Of a DNA stretch of 23,057 bases, positions 1 through 10,218 are shown one piece after another. The translations under genes and the position numbers were made by a program. The DNA is from Elysia marginata (taxonomy: Eukaryota > Mollusca > Gastropoda > Plakobranchidae): positions 683,191 through 706,247 of the forward strand of contig BMAT01002294.1 in the NCBI GenBank assembly GCA_019649035.1, given 5' to 3'. Position 1 is the first letter of the stretch; each line of letters begins with the position of its first letter. The notes beneath the pieces are model-generated. The model saw only the letters and a program-made list of their open reading frames with translations. It did no database searches and was not told where the DNA came from.

Positions 1-3000
1 ATGGTACTCTTAGAGTATAGTCACATCACTTGAACATATTGAAATGAATGGTTTTTTTTTAGTTTTTCAAATATAAAAAAATGATTGTACAATACTATTG
101 AACAATGCCTGAAAACAAGAACAACAAGTTTACATCCATAACTTTCTCTTAAAAAAACCTTTTGTGTGTGTTGTCAGTTTTAACATCTTGTCATGACAAA
201 TAAAGAAATTATTTGTGAAAGATCTCACAAAAATGAGCTGAGAAAAAGGGGGTGGGAACTTAAAAATACAAAGGATACAGCAAAATTGATCCTTGAAATA
301 AATCTCTGAATGATAGTGTGACATGAAAAGCTTAATTCCTAGAATTCATTGATTCTGATAACTCCCTAATCACCAATTTCATGTTTTAGATACTACATAC
401 ATGCTCTAATTTCAGCTCATACTTTTCTGTAGAAATCTTACATCTGATACACTGAGATAGCTTACTGAAGAAAGGTAATATGCACAAGTTTGAAAAAAAA
501 ACCAACACCACATACACAAAAATGTATCACATTAATGTACGAAAATTTCATTTAAAATGAATCTACTGATCCCCAGTTTTTCTTATAGAAATTCAAAAAT
601 AACAAAGCCCAATATGCCAGCTCTTTCACTGTTTAATTTTTAAGCATTAGCGCATGAAAAAGCATAAAAGAAGATAAGGTTGTCCTACAATTTTTGGGGG
701 TTATTGCTTTTTCTCCCTCCCCCAACAAAGTTTTAAAATAGAAAAACTGGATTCAATTACTTACTTTTTTAAATAAATTTATATGGCCCAATGGGTTTTA
801 GTTTCAGAATTGACTCATACAATGACTCAAAAGGTGCTAAAGAATCTTGGAATTTCCATTTTTTTAATGTACCCAACCCCCACAACCCTCTCCTTAAAAC
901 AATTTAATTTTTTAAAAATAAAATATTCCAGATTCAAAATGGCTCTTTTTTTATTTCATTATACAAATAATAGTTTCCCTCATGCAGAACCTTTTGTTGA
1001 CAAACTCATAGTCGTTTTTATATTACTGAAGTGGAACGTTACAGAAAAAATTACTAAAAAATATTTTGCCATTGCAAAATAAAAATGATTTTTGGGCACA
1101 ATTTGTGTAATGATGTACCACATGTGCTTCCAACTATAGTTACAAATCCAGTTACCATTAATATATTAACAAGAAATAGAATAAAACACAAAATGTTTTT
1201 TTAAGTTTCTATGATAGACTAGACAGGTTCATTATTTTCACATCTGAAAGTGTTTTGACTCACTCTAACTATATTGTCTCCTTTGAAGTTTACACAAATA
1301 GGCTGCATTATTTAATCAGACTTTTCAGATTTAATTCGTATATCCAATCTTTAAACATTGAAAGTTATGGTGCTATTAAAAGTTAAAAGTTTTTGGGGTT
1401 TTTTTTTCAATTTTACCTTTGAAATAATTCAATCTTTTATTTATACATGAAATCTCTGTACAGATAAGAATTTTAGTAATTCAAAGAAAAAAAGAGAAAG
1501 AACTTGGAAGTATGGGGGGTTGTTTCCTCCTGTATTTAATGTCCAGTCTAGTAGGCCCTACTGGATTAAATAGATGCCCTACATCCACTCTAAGTCCAAT
1601 CGAAATTGTTTTCTAATGAAACAATATTTTGTTGATATGAAACAGAAAGAATAACATAGAGCATCAAATTGGTCACACAAAGTTCATTTTAACAAGCCAT
1701 GAAAAGAAATAAAACATCAACATTATTTTTTGCAAAACAGTGGAGTCCTCTTTAGATTAACTGCTTTAAGTGAGGTTTATAAGCGTTATTAACCAGAAAT
1801 TCAATTTCAAGAAAATCATTTTGAAAGTTCATTTTACTGATAACATAAAGAGGATAGCCTGTTCTGCCACAAAATGTACAATGTTGCAAAACTTGTTTCT
1901 AATTGCATTTCAAAACCAACAGTATTTTTTTTTTCAATTTTTGTAAAAAAAAATTCTTATTAATAGCACTCAAATCATCTTAAAGAAGTTTATCTTAAGG
2001 TGACTCCACTTAAATACATAGAACTTTTTGCCTTGACTGTTTCTAGAGAGTGAGGAGTTTGTAACTAAATCTTTTTTGAGTTTTATACTGTTTTTATCAA
2101 TATAAAAAAATATGTATGTTTTGTTAAGAAATGACTGATTCTCAAAAGGTGGGTTGTGGAGGACAGCCTTATATAGTTATAAAAATGTTTAATTATCTAT
2201 GTTTCCTTCAACAAAAGGGTGGCAAGTTGGGTCATGTAAAGCTAAATAACTAAAGAGCAAGTTAAGAGACAATTTAAAAAAATTTGGAAATAAGTTGCAT
2301 TACATAATTGTCCCAACTGCGCAATGACAAAAATGTGCCTATTTTTTGCCCATAAATATTTTGAACCATCAGAGTGCCCAGACTGTTCAACCGATTATGA
2401 AATTCTCTTGTGTTGGTTTTTCAAATAATGATCTTCACTTTACAATCATCTCTATACATCAGATTTTCTTCGATCTATAGATTAATTTGCCTCACAAAAA
2501 AATATTTCCCTAACGTTACTGTGTCAATCATATTTAGATGTAAATCCAGAGTCAGACAGGCCCCATACCATGAAATGTTAATAAGCACAAGTTTGTTTTT
2601 GTCTGCCATTAAAGAAAAGACTAAAGCATTTGGTTTTTTTTAAGTGCATTATGAGAAGAGGTATCTCTACTTCTTATTTTCTGATCCCTTAAAGATTAAA
2701 GATGACACAGTTTAAAAAGACAGCTTTCAGTTTGAATTGTAGGGTAACATTCACCAAAAACCATGCCCACCATTTGAGAATGAGTCAAATACTATAACTT
2801 TGCACAATTTTTAACATTGATAAGCTCAACAAAATTCATTACTTAATAGACATTAAGTATTAAAAAAGTGAATGTTGGACCATCCAACTCTATATGGCTG
2901 AGTGAAATTATCCAGCAAATAAATAGCAATGGTTTTGTTGATATCAACAAGACCTGAGATCATTGCTTATGCCTCTAGTGAAGTGACCTTTTTTATGAAT

Positions 3001-4889
3001 CATGATGCTGCCAACTCATTCACAAAGAAAAAATATACAAAACTTAAGTTCATGACAATCCGGTTCATACAAGGCTAATGCATATTGTGCTACAAAACTA
3101 AAAGATTGAGTAATCAAATAATGAGGTGAATGCCTTTCAACCTGTACTTGCTAAGTCAAAAGAATGAAGAATGACTCTTCTTTTGGCCTAGAAATGTGCA
3201 TTAGAAAAACCTTTTCTTTATAAATATTAACTGTACTCTCAATGATGCTGATAAGAATGTTGGTTTCTCAACAATTAATAAAAAAAAAAGTGGTTGTGCA
3301 ATTGTAAGGGAAATAAATCAGGTGTTATCATTTTTTTTTTTTTTGTTAAATGAACCAGGTGAAGTGGGTATTTCCAATTTTTTGTTCAAATAATAAAAAA
3401 AATAGTTACATTTTTTTGCCTGTGGCTCCCATAAAGAAATAGTTAATGACCTTGTTACAGTTGTCAGTTTTGTCAGCAGGAACACAGAAAAACAAGTTTT
3501 CCCTTTCAAAATCAAATGCAGTCTACTATTAAAAACTCATTGGAGTAACTAAATATTATGAATGTGATGATTACAGGGATGCCAAATGATTTTTAAAAAA
3601 TAACCTGAAAATTATTATCTCACATAGAACAAGTGCCATAGACACTAGTTGTGCAAAGGACAATAAATGGATTAAATGACCTGGAAAAAAATGCAAATTT
3701 GCCTGAGATTATTGATTCACAAAATTTCAGAGATAAAACTTCCATACTAATTCCAATTTCATAGTGCTTGTCTAATTTAAGGATGTTGAATTCCAATGTA
3801 AAACATGGCAATGAACTGCTGATGCGCTGGCTGAGGAGAGTGGGTGACAAGGCTAACAGGTGTGATACCTTATCTGAAGCCTAAAACAATCATCAGGGCC
3901 AAGCAAGAAAATCTGTTTCCCTTAAATCATCCTCACTTGAAAAAAGAACTGATACTTTATGCTCACTTGCCAAAAACAAATCATTATATTCAGACTGAGG
4001 AAGGGCCAAGATCATTTGAACCACCTAAAACATCACCTGTTCAATATTAAAGATAGACAATACAGAGCAGTGCCTTTGCCGCTCTGAAGTCCACAAAACA
4101 ATACAACAAAACACCTGCTGTGGTCCTGCAAGCTCCATCCACCTAAAGCACACTGCTACCTTCATCATATTTGACAAACAAGAAGAAATCCAGGAGTATA
4201 TTATTTTGTAATTACAACCTTAAAAGCTGTTCAGTTGCAACTCAGGCATCTATCTACTCATGAGTATTCAAACCCTCTGCATACTTTAAATCTTTCAACA
4301 ACAAAAAATTGTTCGCTTGTGCAATGTTGATACCATTTTGACACATTTAGAGATGTGGTTTGTTTGAATTCGCCCTCAAAATTAGACAAATTGGTTTTGG
4401 AAATGCTGGTACATCTTCACATAAATACTGTCCTAATTCACAAGTGCTGTCATATTATTATCTTCCAATCTCAGTTTAAAAATAAACAGGAAATAAATTG
4501 AAGAAAAACAGACATGGCTATAGAACACTAATTGATTAAATATCTTGCTAAGATTATATTTAACTTGGTCGAGGGTACACTCTAGAGATGTCTGTGAAGT
4601 TAACATCTGTTATACATGATTCACTTCAAGTACAACATTATTTTAATGGTGTATTCTTATAAACTGCATAACTATATACCATATAAGTAACTCAATTCAG
4701 TTAGGGACCTACAGAGCAGTTGGGGACAAATATATATCAAATCCATGGCCAAAAAAAATTGAACACTAACATTTCATTCAATTTGAAAACCCAAAGTAAC
4801 AGTCAACATGGCACCCGCCAGGCTAAAACAGAAAAAACAGAAAAGTGATCAAAATTCCAAGAAGACAAGGGCTTGTAACTGGCCTAGTA
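1..4889. other. AT-rich intergenic or distal 3' flank, no gene recognised
   Basis: About 4.9 kb with many A and T homopolymers (for example near 50-60, 3331-3345). Open frames on either strand are under 100 codons and look like chance. I found no RNA gene and no clear mobile-element ends. It may include distal 3' UTR of the JADE gene, but no polyadenylation site could be fixed. Confidence 0.6.
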
Positions 4890-5822
4890 CAGTGAACCTC
4901 GATTTCAACGAGCTCGGACCCAACGAGACCTCGGGCTCAACGAGGGATACATGAAGTCCCGCTTTATTTTACTCTTTGGCTCTATTAAAAAACCTTGGAT
5001 CCAACGAGTACCAAGTTTTCCCACCTCGGGTTCAACGAGGGAAGTAAGCCCATTCCTAGGCCTTCGGTACACCAGTAAAATTACATCAAACTGCAGATCA
5101 TTTGATAATTCACGCGTTTCAGCACTCGTGAGCTTATTCTAGGTCTTTGTCTACGTGTATGTTACGATGCTTGTTTGCACTTGTTCGGGTGTGACTGTGT
5201 GTGTGCCTCAGCAGTATGTGGGAGCGGGGTAGGGCCAGTGGCGAGCTGACTAGGATTGCGGCTGGACCAAGGTAGGTCCAGTGATGGGCGCAGCGCAAGA
5301 CATGATGTGCGTGTGTGTTGGGGGTGGGGGAGAGGGGGACTGAGTAGCGCAGGACTACAGATGTAACAAAGGGAAGAGAAGGCTGGGCAAGCCCCGAGCC
5401 GGAGGCAAGCAGGAGAGGGGGAGGGGAGGCACGAGCCAGCGGAAAACTGGAGAGGGGAAGGGGAGGCTGGGCGAGGCACGAGCCGGCGGAAAGCTGGAGA
5501 GGGGAAGGGGAGAACCGTGGGTTGTAGTAGAACTTAACAAAGCGCGATGCCCGAGATTACATAAACCTACATCTGGCTGTAGACTTTTAGTTACGTACCG
5601 TAGTTTTAGTACACACCTGTACTGACAATGCTAAAACTGAATGCGCAAAGCAGAAACGACCCTTTACAAATGTAGTATGTAGGCCTATCATGTTTTCCTC
5701 TTCAATATAGTCTACAATGCTTTTTTAAATGATTTTAAAACAACCTTGCATCCAACGAGACCTCGGGTTCAACGAGGATATAATGCCAGGCCCTACTATC
5801 TCGTTATATCCAAGGTTCACTG
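4890..5822. mobile_element. Non-autonomous pogo/Tigger-like DNA transposon, 933 bp
   Basis: The ends are imperfect inverted repeats starting CAGTGAACCTCGATTTCAAC (left) and, in reverse complement on the right, CAGTGAACCTTGGATATAAC. TA dinucleotides flank both ends (4888-4889 and 5823-5824), the TA target duplication of the Tc1/mariner/pogo superfamily. A CAGTGAACCTCG-type terminus with AACGA motifs recalls Tigger elements (family knowledge). Motif CAACGAG with CCTCGGG recurs near both ends. No transposase frame is visible, so it would depend on an enzyme encoded elsewhere. The interior is much more GC-rich than the surroundings. Confidence 0.85.
5372..5512. repeat. GA-rich 47-bp minisatellite inside the Tigger-like element
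   Basis: Two clear units start with AGGCACGAGCC at 5427 and 5474, a period of 47 bp. Each carries GCGGAAA, then CTGGAGAGGGGAAGGGGAG. A more diverged unit precedes them from about 5380 (CCGAGCCGGAGGCAAGC). The tract is purine-rich on the plus strand, which produces spurious Pro/Ser-rich frames on the minus strand. Confidence 0.75.
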
Positions 5823-6810
5823 TACTAACTTTATGATATGATTATGAGGTGGAGTAAAAAGCATGACAAACACTAAGTCTTATAAATACCAAACAGGTGT
5901 GATGAAAATGAGAAAGTTCAGACATAAATCACAATTATTTTTTTTGTATATTAAAATTGTTAGTGTTAATCTACGAGATAGCTAAGGCACATAGTACCAT
6001 AACTTCCTTTTTTTAAAGTCTAGACTTGTTTTAAAGCCCGTCTCATTAAAAAATGTAACAGGTTAAAAATCTATAATATAAAGGTTTAAGTTTTGTTTTT
6101 AATGCCAATTTGTTAAAGTAAAATATTTCAGGGCATAGAAAAGGTAGGTTGCTCCTTTTGGTCTTTCATCAGTCACAATCACATTTCTAGCCTGTGTCTA
6201 CTTTACCACAATTGCCTTCTAATTGTTAATATAAGTACGAAAAATTGACAACTTCTCCATATGAACTTCGCTTTTTAAGGTGCCTGGGCCATAAATTTTA
6301 CAAATCATAAACCACTTCATCAAAATGAAGGAAAAATAGGTCTGAAAAAACTTAATGCAAATGACAACTCACCCTTATTTCACATGATGTGTTAGATCTA
6401 GGTTAAATGTTTGCATGGTGACGCTCAGGGAGTAGAGAGGTGAATTAAATTTTTTTTCCAACTTTTGTCCTACAATTAAAGGAAAATAAACCACAATGAG
6501 TGGGTTCAAACAATTCTTGCGATAATAAACTCATTTACAGAAATGCCCGCATAGAGAGGGGAGAAAGAGAGATGCTTAGAAAAACTCAAGAAGTTATTCA
6601 GAGCTGTACTGTACTTTTTCCCACAAAAAACAAACTTATTGCCATTTAATGAACTTGCAACATTTTCTGAATTGTAACAACAATGCAAATACATACATGT
6701 ACATTCATTTCATTCTTAAATTCTTTTTTACGACTCATGCAATATAAAATGAAACAATGACGGAAAACTATTATTTCATTGGGTCATTATGATATTAAAT
6801 CCTCCTTTGG
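5823..6810 (-). other. Proximal 3' flank / probable 3' UTR of the JADE gene
   Basis: AT-rich sequence directly downstream of the stop codon in transcript sense. A candidate minus-strand polyadenylation hexamer ATTAAA lies at 6645-6650, about 160 nt after the stop, followed closely by a GT-rich stretch. The canonical AATAAA was not seen near it, so the transcript end is undetermined. No other gene is visible. Confidence 0.35.
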
Positions 6811-9800
6811 TCAGGACAATGTTAATCTAGGAGGCTTCAGAATCACCTCTCTGTTTCTGAGCTTTGTGCCAGGACTATTGGCATCATCTAATATCTGGCT
6901 CCTTGTTACCCTCTTCGTAGGAGTGTTCTCTTCTTCATCGTCATCATATTCCCCTTTACCAGCCTGGAGTCTTCCCAGTCTGCTAGAGGCTACACTTGTT
7001 ATGCTGGATACAGGAGATGGAGAGCGGTAACTCTGTGTACCGTCCAGGTGATCTTCACTCAGCTTAGAAGTGTCACACGTAAGTGGAGTATTAACAACTG
7101 CAGATAAGCCTAGGTTGTGTTCGGATAAACCCTGGGAAGAGTCAGGGTTATCTCCTTGATTTCCTATATTTTCGAATGAAAGCTGCCTTCTCAAGCCCGG
7201 CCTTTGGAGCTTGTCAGCCGCGCCAAATACAGAGTCTGTATTGTTTGATGTAGTAGACGACAGTTCACTGTTAGCTTTCAGGTCATCCAGTGGGCTATTG
7301 TGATCTTTTAGTCTACCAGAAAGAGAAGAGTTTTGGGACCTTCTTGGTATACGGTAAGTATTAAGACTACCTCGAGGGGAAGAATGTGCTCCGAAGATGA
7401 CATTAGTGGGGAGAGATGGAGATTTTATCGGTGAACCTGTGTTTGAAACAGCTGAGGGGCCTGTCTCTCTTTGAGGACTGTTGACTACAGATGAGGATTT
7501 GTTTACAGACAGAGGACTGAGATCTGCCCTCGCAAGTGGTAAAGAAAGACGCTTTGCATTAGGATCACGAACAATGTTTGGTTTAGAGAACACATTTTCA
7601 CAGCTATTAGTCCGTTTGATAAATTTATCTAACGTAGGTTGGTTGCTGCCTACAGTTGGCCAACGACTGCGGCCTTTAAGGGAGGAGGCTAACCTTTCTC
7701 CAACCCTCTTTCGTAAGCTGCTCTTCACTACTAATTTACTTGGGTCTAGGAGCAGCTTGTTGATTTCTGGTTTTTCAGGTAGAGGAGATTTGAGTTTTAC
7801 TCCTCTGCGAGTTAAGCCATTACTTCTTATGGGGTTATTTACAATCTTTTTCTTTGTAGTATGTGATTTACTTGTCTCTTTCTCAGATACACTTTCTCCT
7901 TCTGCATCATTTTTACTATTACAGTTTTCCTCTTCATCATCACCATCATCGTCATCATCATCACCATCAGTTTCATCTGGATGAAGCTGGCGTCTAGTCC
8001 GCAAACGTCGTGGACGGTGTTGTTTATTGAGAGGAGACACTTTAGGAGATCTGCCACTTGGCCGATAATTTTCATCTGAAGAGTCATCAAGCATTCTAAT
8101 GGGTGAAACAGGAGTCACTTCTTGATGGAGTTGATGGCGTCTTGTTCTTCTTTTCTCTGGTTCTGGTGTTGAATCTGCTATATTGTTTTCTACATCATTT
8201 GAATCGACTTGCTCTACTTTAACCTTAGAAACTGATGAATCATCTACCTTCCCATGGCGTTTTCTCAAACCTCCATCTTCCCGTTTGGACTTTCTTTCTT
8301 CTTCAAGCTCACGCTGAGAAATTACTTCTTTCTCAAGAGAGTCTTCATGCTTTTTACTTGAAGCTAAAACCTGATTGATTTCCACTTCTTCTCGATTCTT
8401 TGGGGACGGATTTTCTTTGACGCTGACAACAGGGTTAACTATTTTAACATCATTTGGTGACAAAGTACTGTTACCTTCCCCTTTATTGTATTGATCACTT
8501 TTCTTTTCTTTGCCTTTTCCTGATATAATTTTCACTTCCTCATCTTTCACAACCTCATAACTGACAACACCCTTAACAGGAGAAAGCTGTTTCTTGAGAC
8601 GCAGTTTGCTGTGCGGTTTTCCTTTGGTCTCCAGTTTTTCGCTGTCTTCCTTGTTTGGAGAGGGTAGGTCTTCTAGACAAATAATGTGTTCATTCACTTG
8701 TATCTCATCAGACTTTGAATTCTCTTCGGTAGCTGAAGGACTCTGATGCTTGTGGCGTTTTGTTTTATTTGGACTAGAAGAGCTTTTGTCACTGCTTCTT
8801 AAACTGTCATTACTATGGTCACGACGAGATCGTTTCTTCTTGCTGCTTTTATTTGACTTTGAAAAAGATGGGGGTGATTGAAAGTCACTATGTAGAGAAC
8901 TCGTGAACGAATCAGAGTTGGCAGGGCTAGATGATGTATCGGCGTCTTCTTTGGTTGTGAGTATACATTCTTCAGCTGGGCTGTTACTTTGTTTTGACAC
9001 AATAGTGTCCCCCTCAGTTTTGATAATGATGGGAGAGACACTAAGATGAGAACGGTTAGGAGAATCTAAAGATGGGCTTCTTCTTGGCCGTTTGTGCTTA
9101 TGTGATGATCGGCTATGCTTGCGTCTTTTGGCCTTCTTGTGGGACGAGTGACGTGACCTTTTCTCTTCAGTATCTTCTTCCACACATTGAACTACAACAG
9201 GTGTATTGTCTGCTTGTAAAGACATTTCTTTTGCAATGGATGCTGCAGGAGACACAATACATTCTTTCTTTTTCTCTGACTTCAATGGGGATTTGATTGT
9301 TGGAGCCAATTCTTGATCAGTGCTAAACTGGTCAAACAGATTCATGCGCTCCTCTACTGGCACAACTTCAGCCTTCAACTCAGGGGATGCTGTCTCACTG
9401 TCTGAGTTTTCGACATCAATGTGGAGGGATTCAGAGAAAGAATCAGACTTCTCTCTTTGCTTTTGTATTAAAGTCTTTGATTGCAGTATGGAAGTGAGCT
9501 TTTTCTGTAGATCACTGGGTATCACAGGCTTTTTGGAAGGTGAGCTAGGCTCCTCGACCATGGCTTTAATATCACCCGGTTCTCCAGCCTCCGTTTCTTC
9601 CTCTACTTCTTTAAGGCTTACTTTTCCTAAGCGGCTCTTTGATGATGTATCTTCTTTATCAACTATACAATCTTCAGGAAAGTGATTTGCCTCTTTGCCA
9701 TTTGACTCTCTTGAGTCAAAAACTTGGCCATCCTCTGTCTTACCTCTATCCGAGGTGTCTACAGATGACTTGACAGGTTTCCCATCCTCAGGTTTAGGTT

Positions 9801-10218
9801 GTCTATTATCCTTTTTTACCTTTTTCTTGGAACTGCCATCACCGCCTGATGCAGTGTTTCCTTCATTTTTCTTCTTCACATTTGGATTTTTCTCAAAAGC
9901 CTTTTCTCCCATCTTTGCTTTTTCCTTTTCTCCCATCTTTGCTTTTTCCTTTTCTTCCTCATGGTCTTTAGGAGTTTTGAGATTTTTCAAAGTAAAAAGA
10001 TTTTCACGAGGAGGTTTGGCAGACACAGAAGACTTGTGACTGTGATCACTGTAGATAGAACTGAAACGAGTCAGCTGCCGCACACGCTCTGCATCCCTGA
10101 GGCTTAATTCAGGATCAGTAAGAACTTGTAGCTGGGCGCGAAATACTGCCTCTTTAGTATTGAACAGTTGGCGCTTTGTTTTCTCTCTCTTGCTGATCAT
10201 GTAACACAAATTACGAGC
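6811..10218 (-). CDS. JADE/rno: JADE terminal exon: conserved [13 protein letters not shown] start plus 1.1-kb-residue charged tail
   Basis: 3408 nt including TGA; residues 451-1585. It begins [17 protein letters not shown], the last JADE-conserved block, after acceptor TGTCCCAG. The rest is Ser, Lys, Glu and Asp rich with no folded domain I recognise: a duplicated EKAKMGEK unit (about 540-556), a basic stretch with KKAKRRKHS and HKHKRPRR (about 810-833, probable nuclear localisation), an acidic run (about 1198-1215), and [10 protein letters not shown] at 1310-1319, which resembles a PCNA-interacting PIP box. Many Ser-Pro sites suggest phosphorylation. The tail ends LKPPRLTLS. The uninterrupted 3.4-kb frame on this AT-rich strand is itself strong evidence for coding. 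Antisense open frames here are shadows. Confidence 0.97.
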   Translation of the reverse strand, partial: ARNLCYMISKREKTKRQLFNTKEAVFRAQLQVLTDPELSLRDAERVRQLTRFSSIYSDHSHKSSVSAKPPRENLFTLKNLKTPKDHEEEKEKAKMGEKEKAKMGEKAFEKNPNVKKKNEGNTASGGDGSSKKKVKKDNRQPKPEDGKPVKSSVDTSDRGKTEDGQVFDSRESNGKEANHFPEDCIVDKEDTSSKSRLGKVSLKEVEEETEAGEPGDIKAMVEEPSSPSKKPVIPSDLQKKLTSILQSKTLIQKQREKSDSFSESLHIDVENSDSETASPELKAEVVPVEERMNLFDQFSTDQELAPTIKSPLKSEKKKECIVSPAASIAKEMSLQADNTPVVVQCVEEDTEEKRSRHSSHKKAKRRKHSRSSHKHKRPRRSPSLDSPNRSHLSVSPIIIKTEGDTIVSKQSNSPAEECILTTKEDADTSSSPANSDSFTSSLHSDFQSPPSFSKSNKSSKKKRSRRDHSNDSLRSSDKSSSSPNKTKRHKHQSPSATEENSKSDEIQVNEHIICLEDLPSPNKEDSEKLETKGKPHSKLRLKKQLSPVKGVVSYEVVKDEEVKIISGKGKEKKSDQYNKGEGNSTLSPNDVKIVNPVVSVKENPSPKNREEVEINQVLASSKKHEDSLEKEVISQRELEEERKSKREDGGLRKRHGKVDDSSVSKVKVEQVDSNDVENNIADSTPEPEKRRTRRHQLHQEVTPVSPIRMLDDSSDENYRPSGRSPKVSPLNKQHRPRRLRTRRQLHPDETDGDDDDDDGDDEEENCNSKNDAEGESVSEKETSKSHTTKKKIVNNPIRSNGLTRRGVKLKSPLPEKPEINKLLLDPSKLVVKSSLRKRVGERLASSLKGRSRWPTVGSNQPTLDKFIKRTNSCENVFSKPNIVRDPNAKRLSLPLARADLSPLSVNKSSSVVNSPQRETGPSAVSNTGSPIKSPSLPTNVIFGAHSSPRGSLNTYRIPRRSQNSSLSGRLKDHNSPLDDLKANSELSSTTSNNTDSVFGAADKLQRPGLRRQLSFENIGNQGDNPDSSQGLSEHNLGLSAVVNTPLTCDTSKLSEDHLDGTQSYRSPSPVSSITSVASSRLGRLQAGKGEYDDDEEENTPTKRVTRSQILDDANSPGTKLRNREVILKPPRLTLS

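Noticed and set aside
783..1082. 99-codon plus-strand frame
   Set aside because: Low-complexity AT-rich translation with no recognisable domain, no splice context and no partner; consistent with chance.
3571..3620. GGGATGCCAAATGATTTTT as a third copy of dispersed repeat B
   Set aside because: Only about 10-15 bases resemble the start of the repeat and nothing downstream aligns.
5162..5540. Two Pro/Ser/Leu-rich minus-strand frames
   Set aside because: They arise from the GA-rich 47-bp minisatellite inside the Tigger-like element and show no transposase motif.
7481..10039. Plus-strand open frames opposite the terminal exon (7481-7984, 9320-9685, 9695-10039 and smaller)
   Set aside because: They are antisense shadows of the Ser/Lys/Glu-rich JADE tail; their Ser/Phe/Leu-rich composition is what that complement produces.
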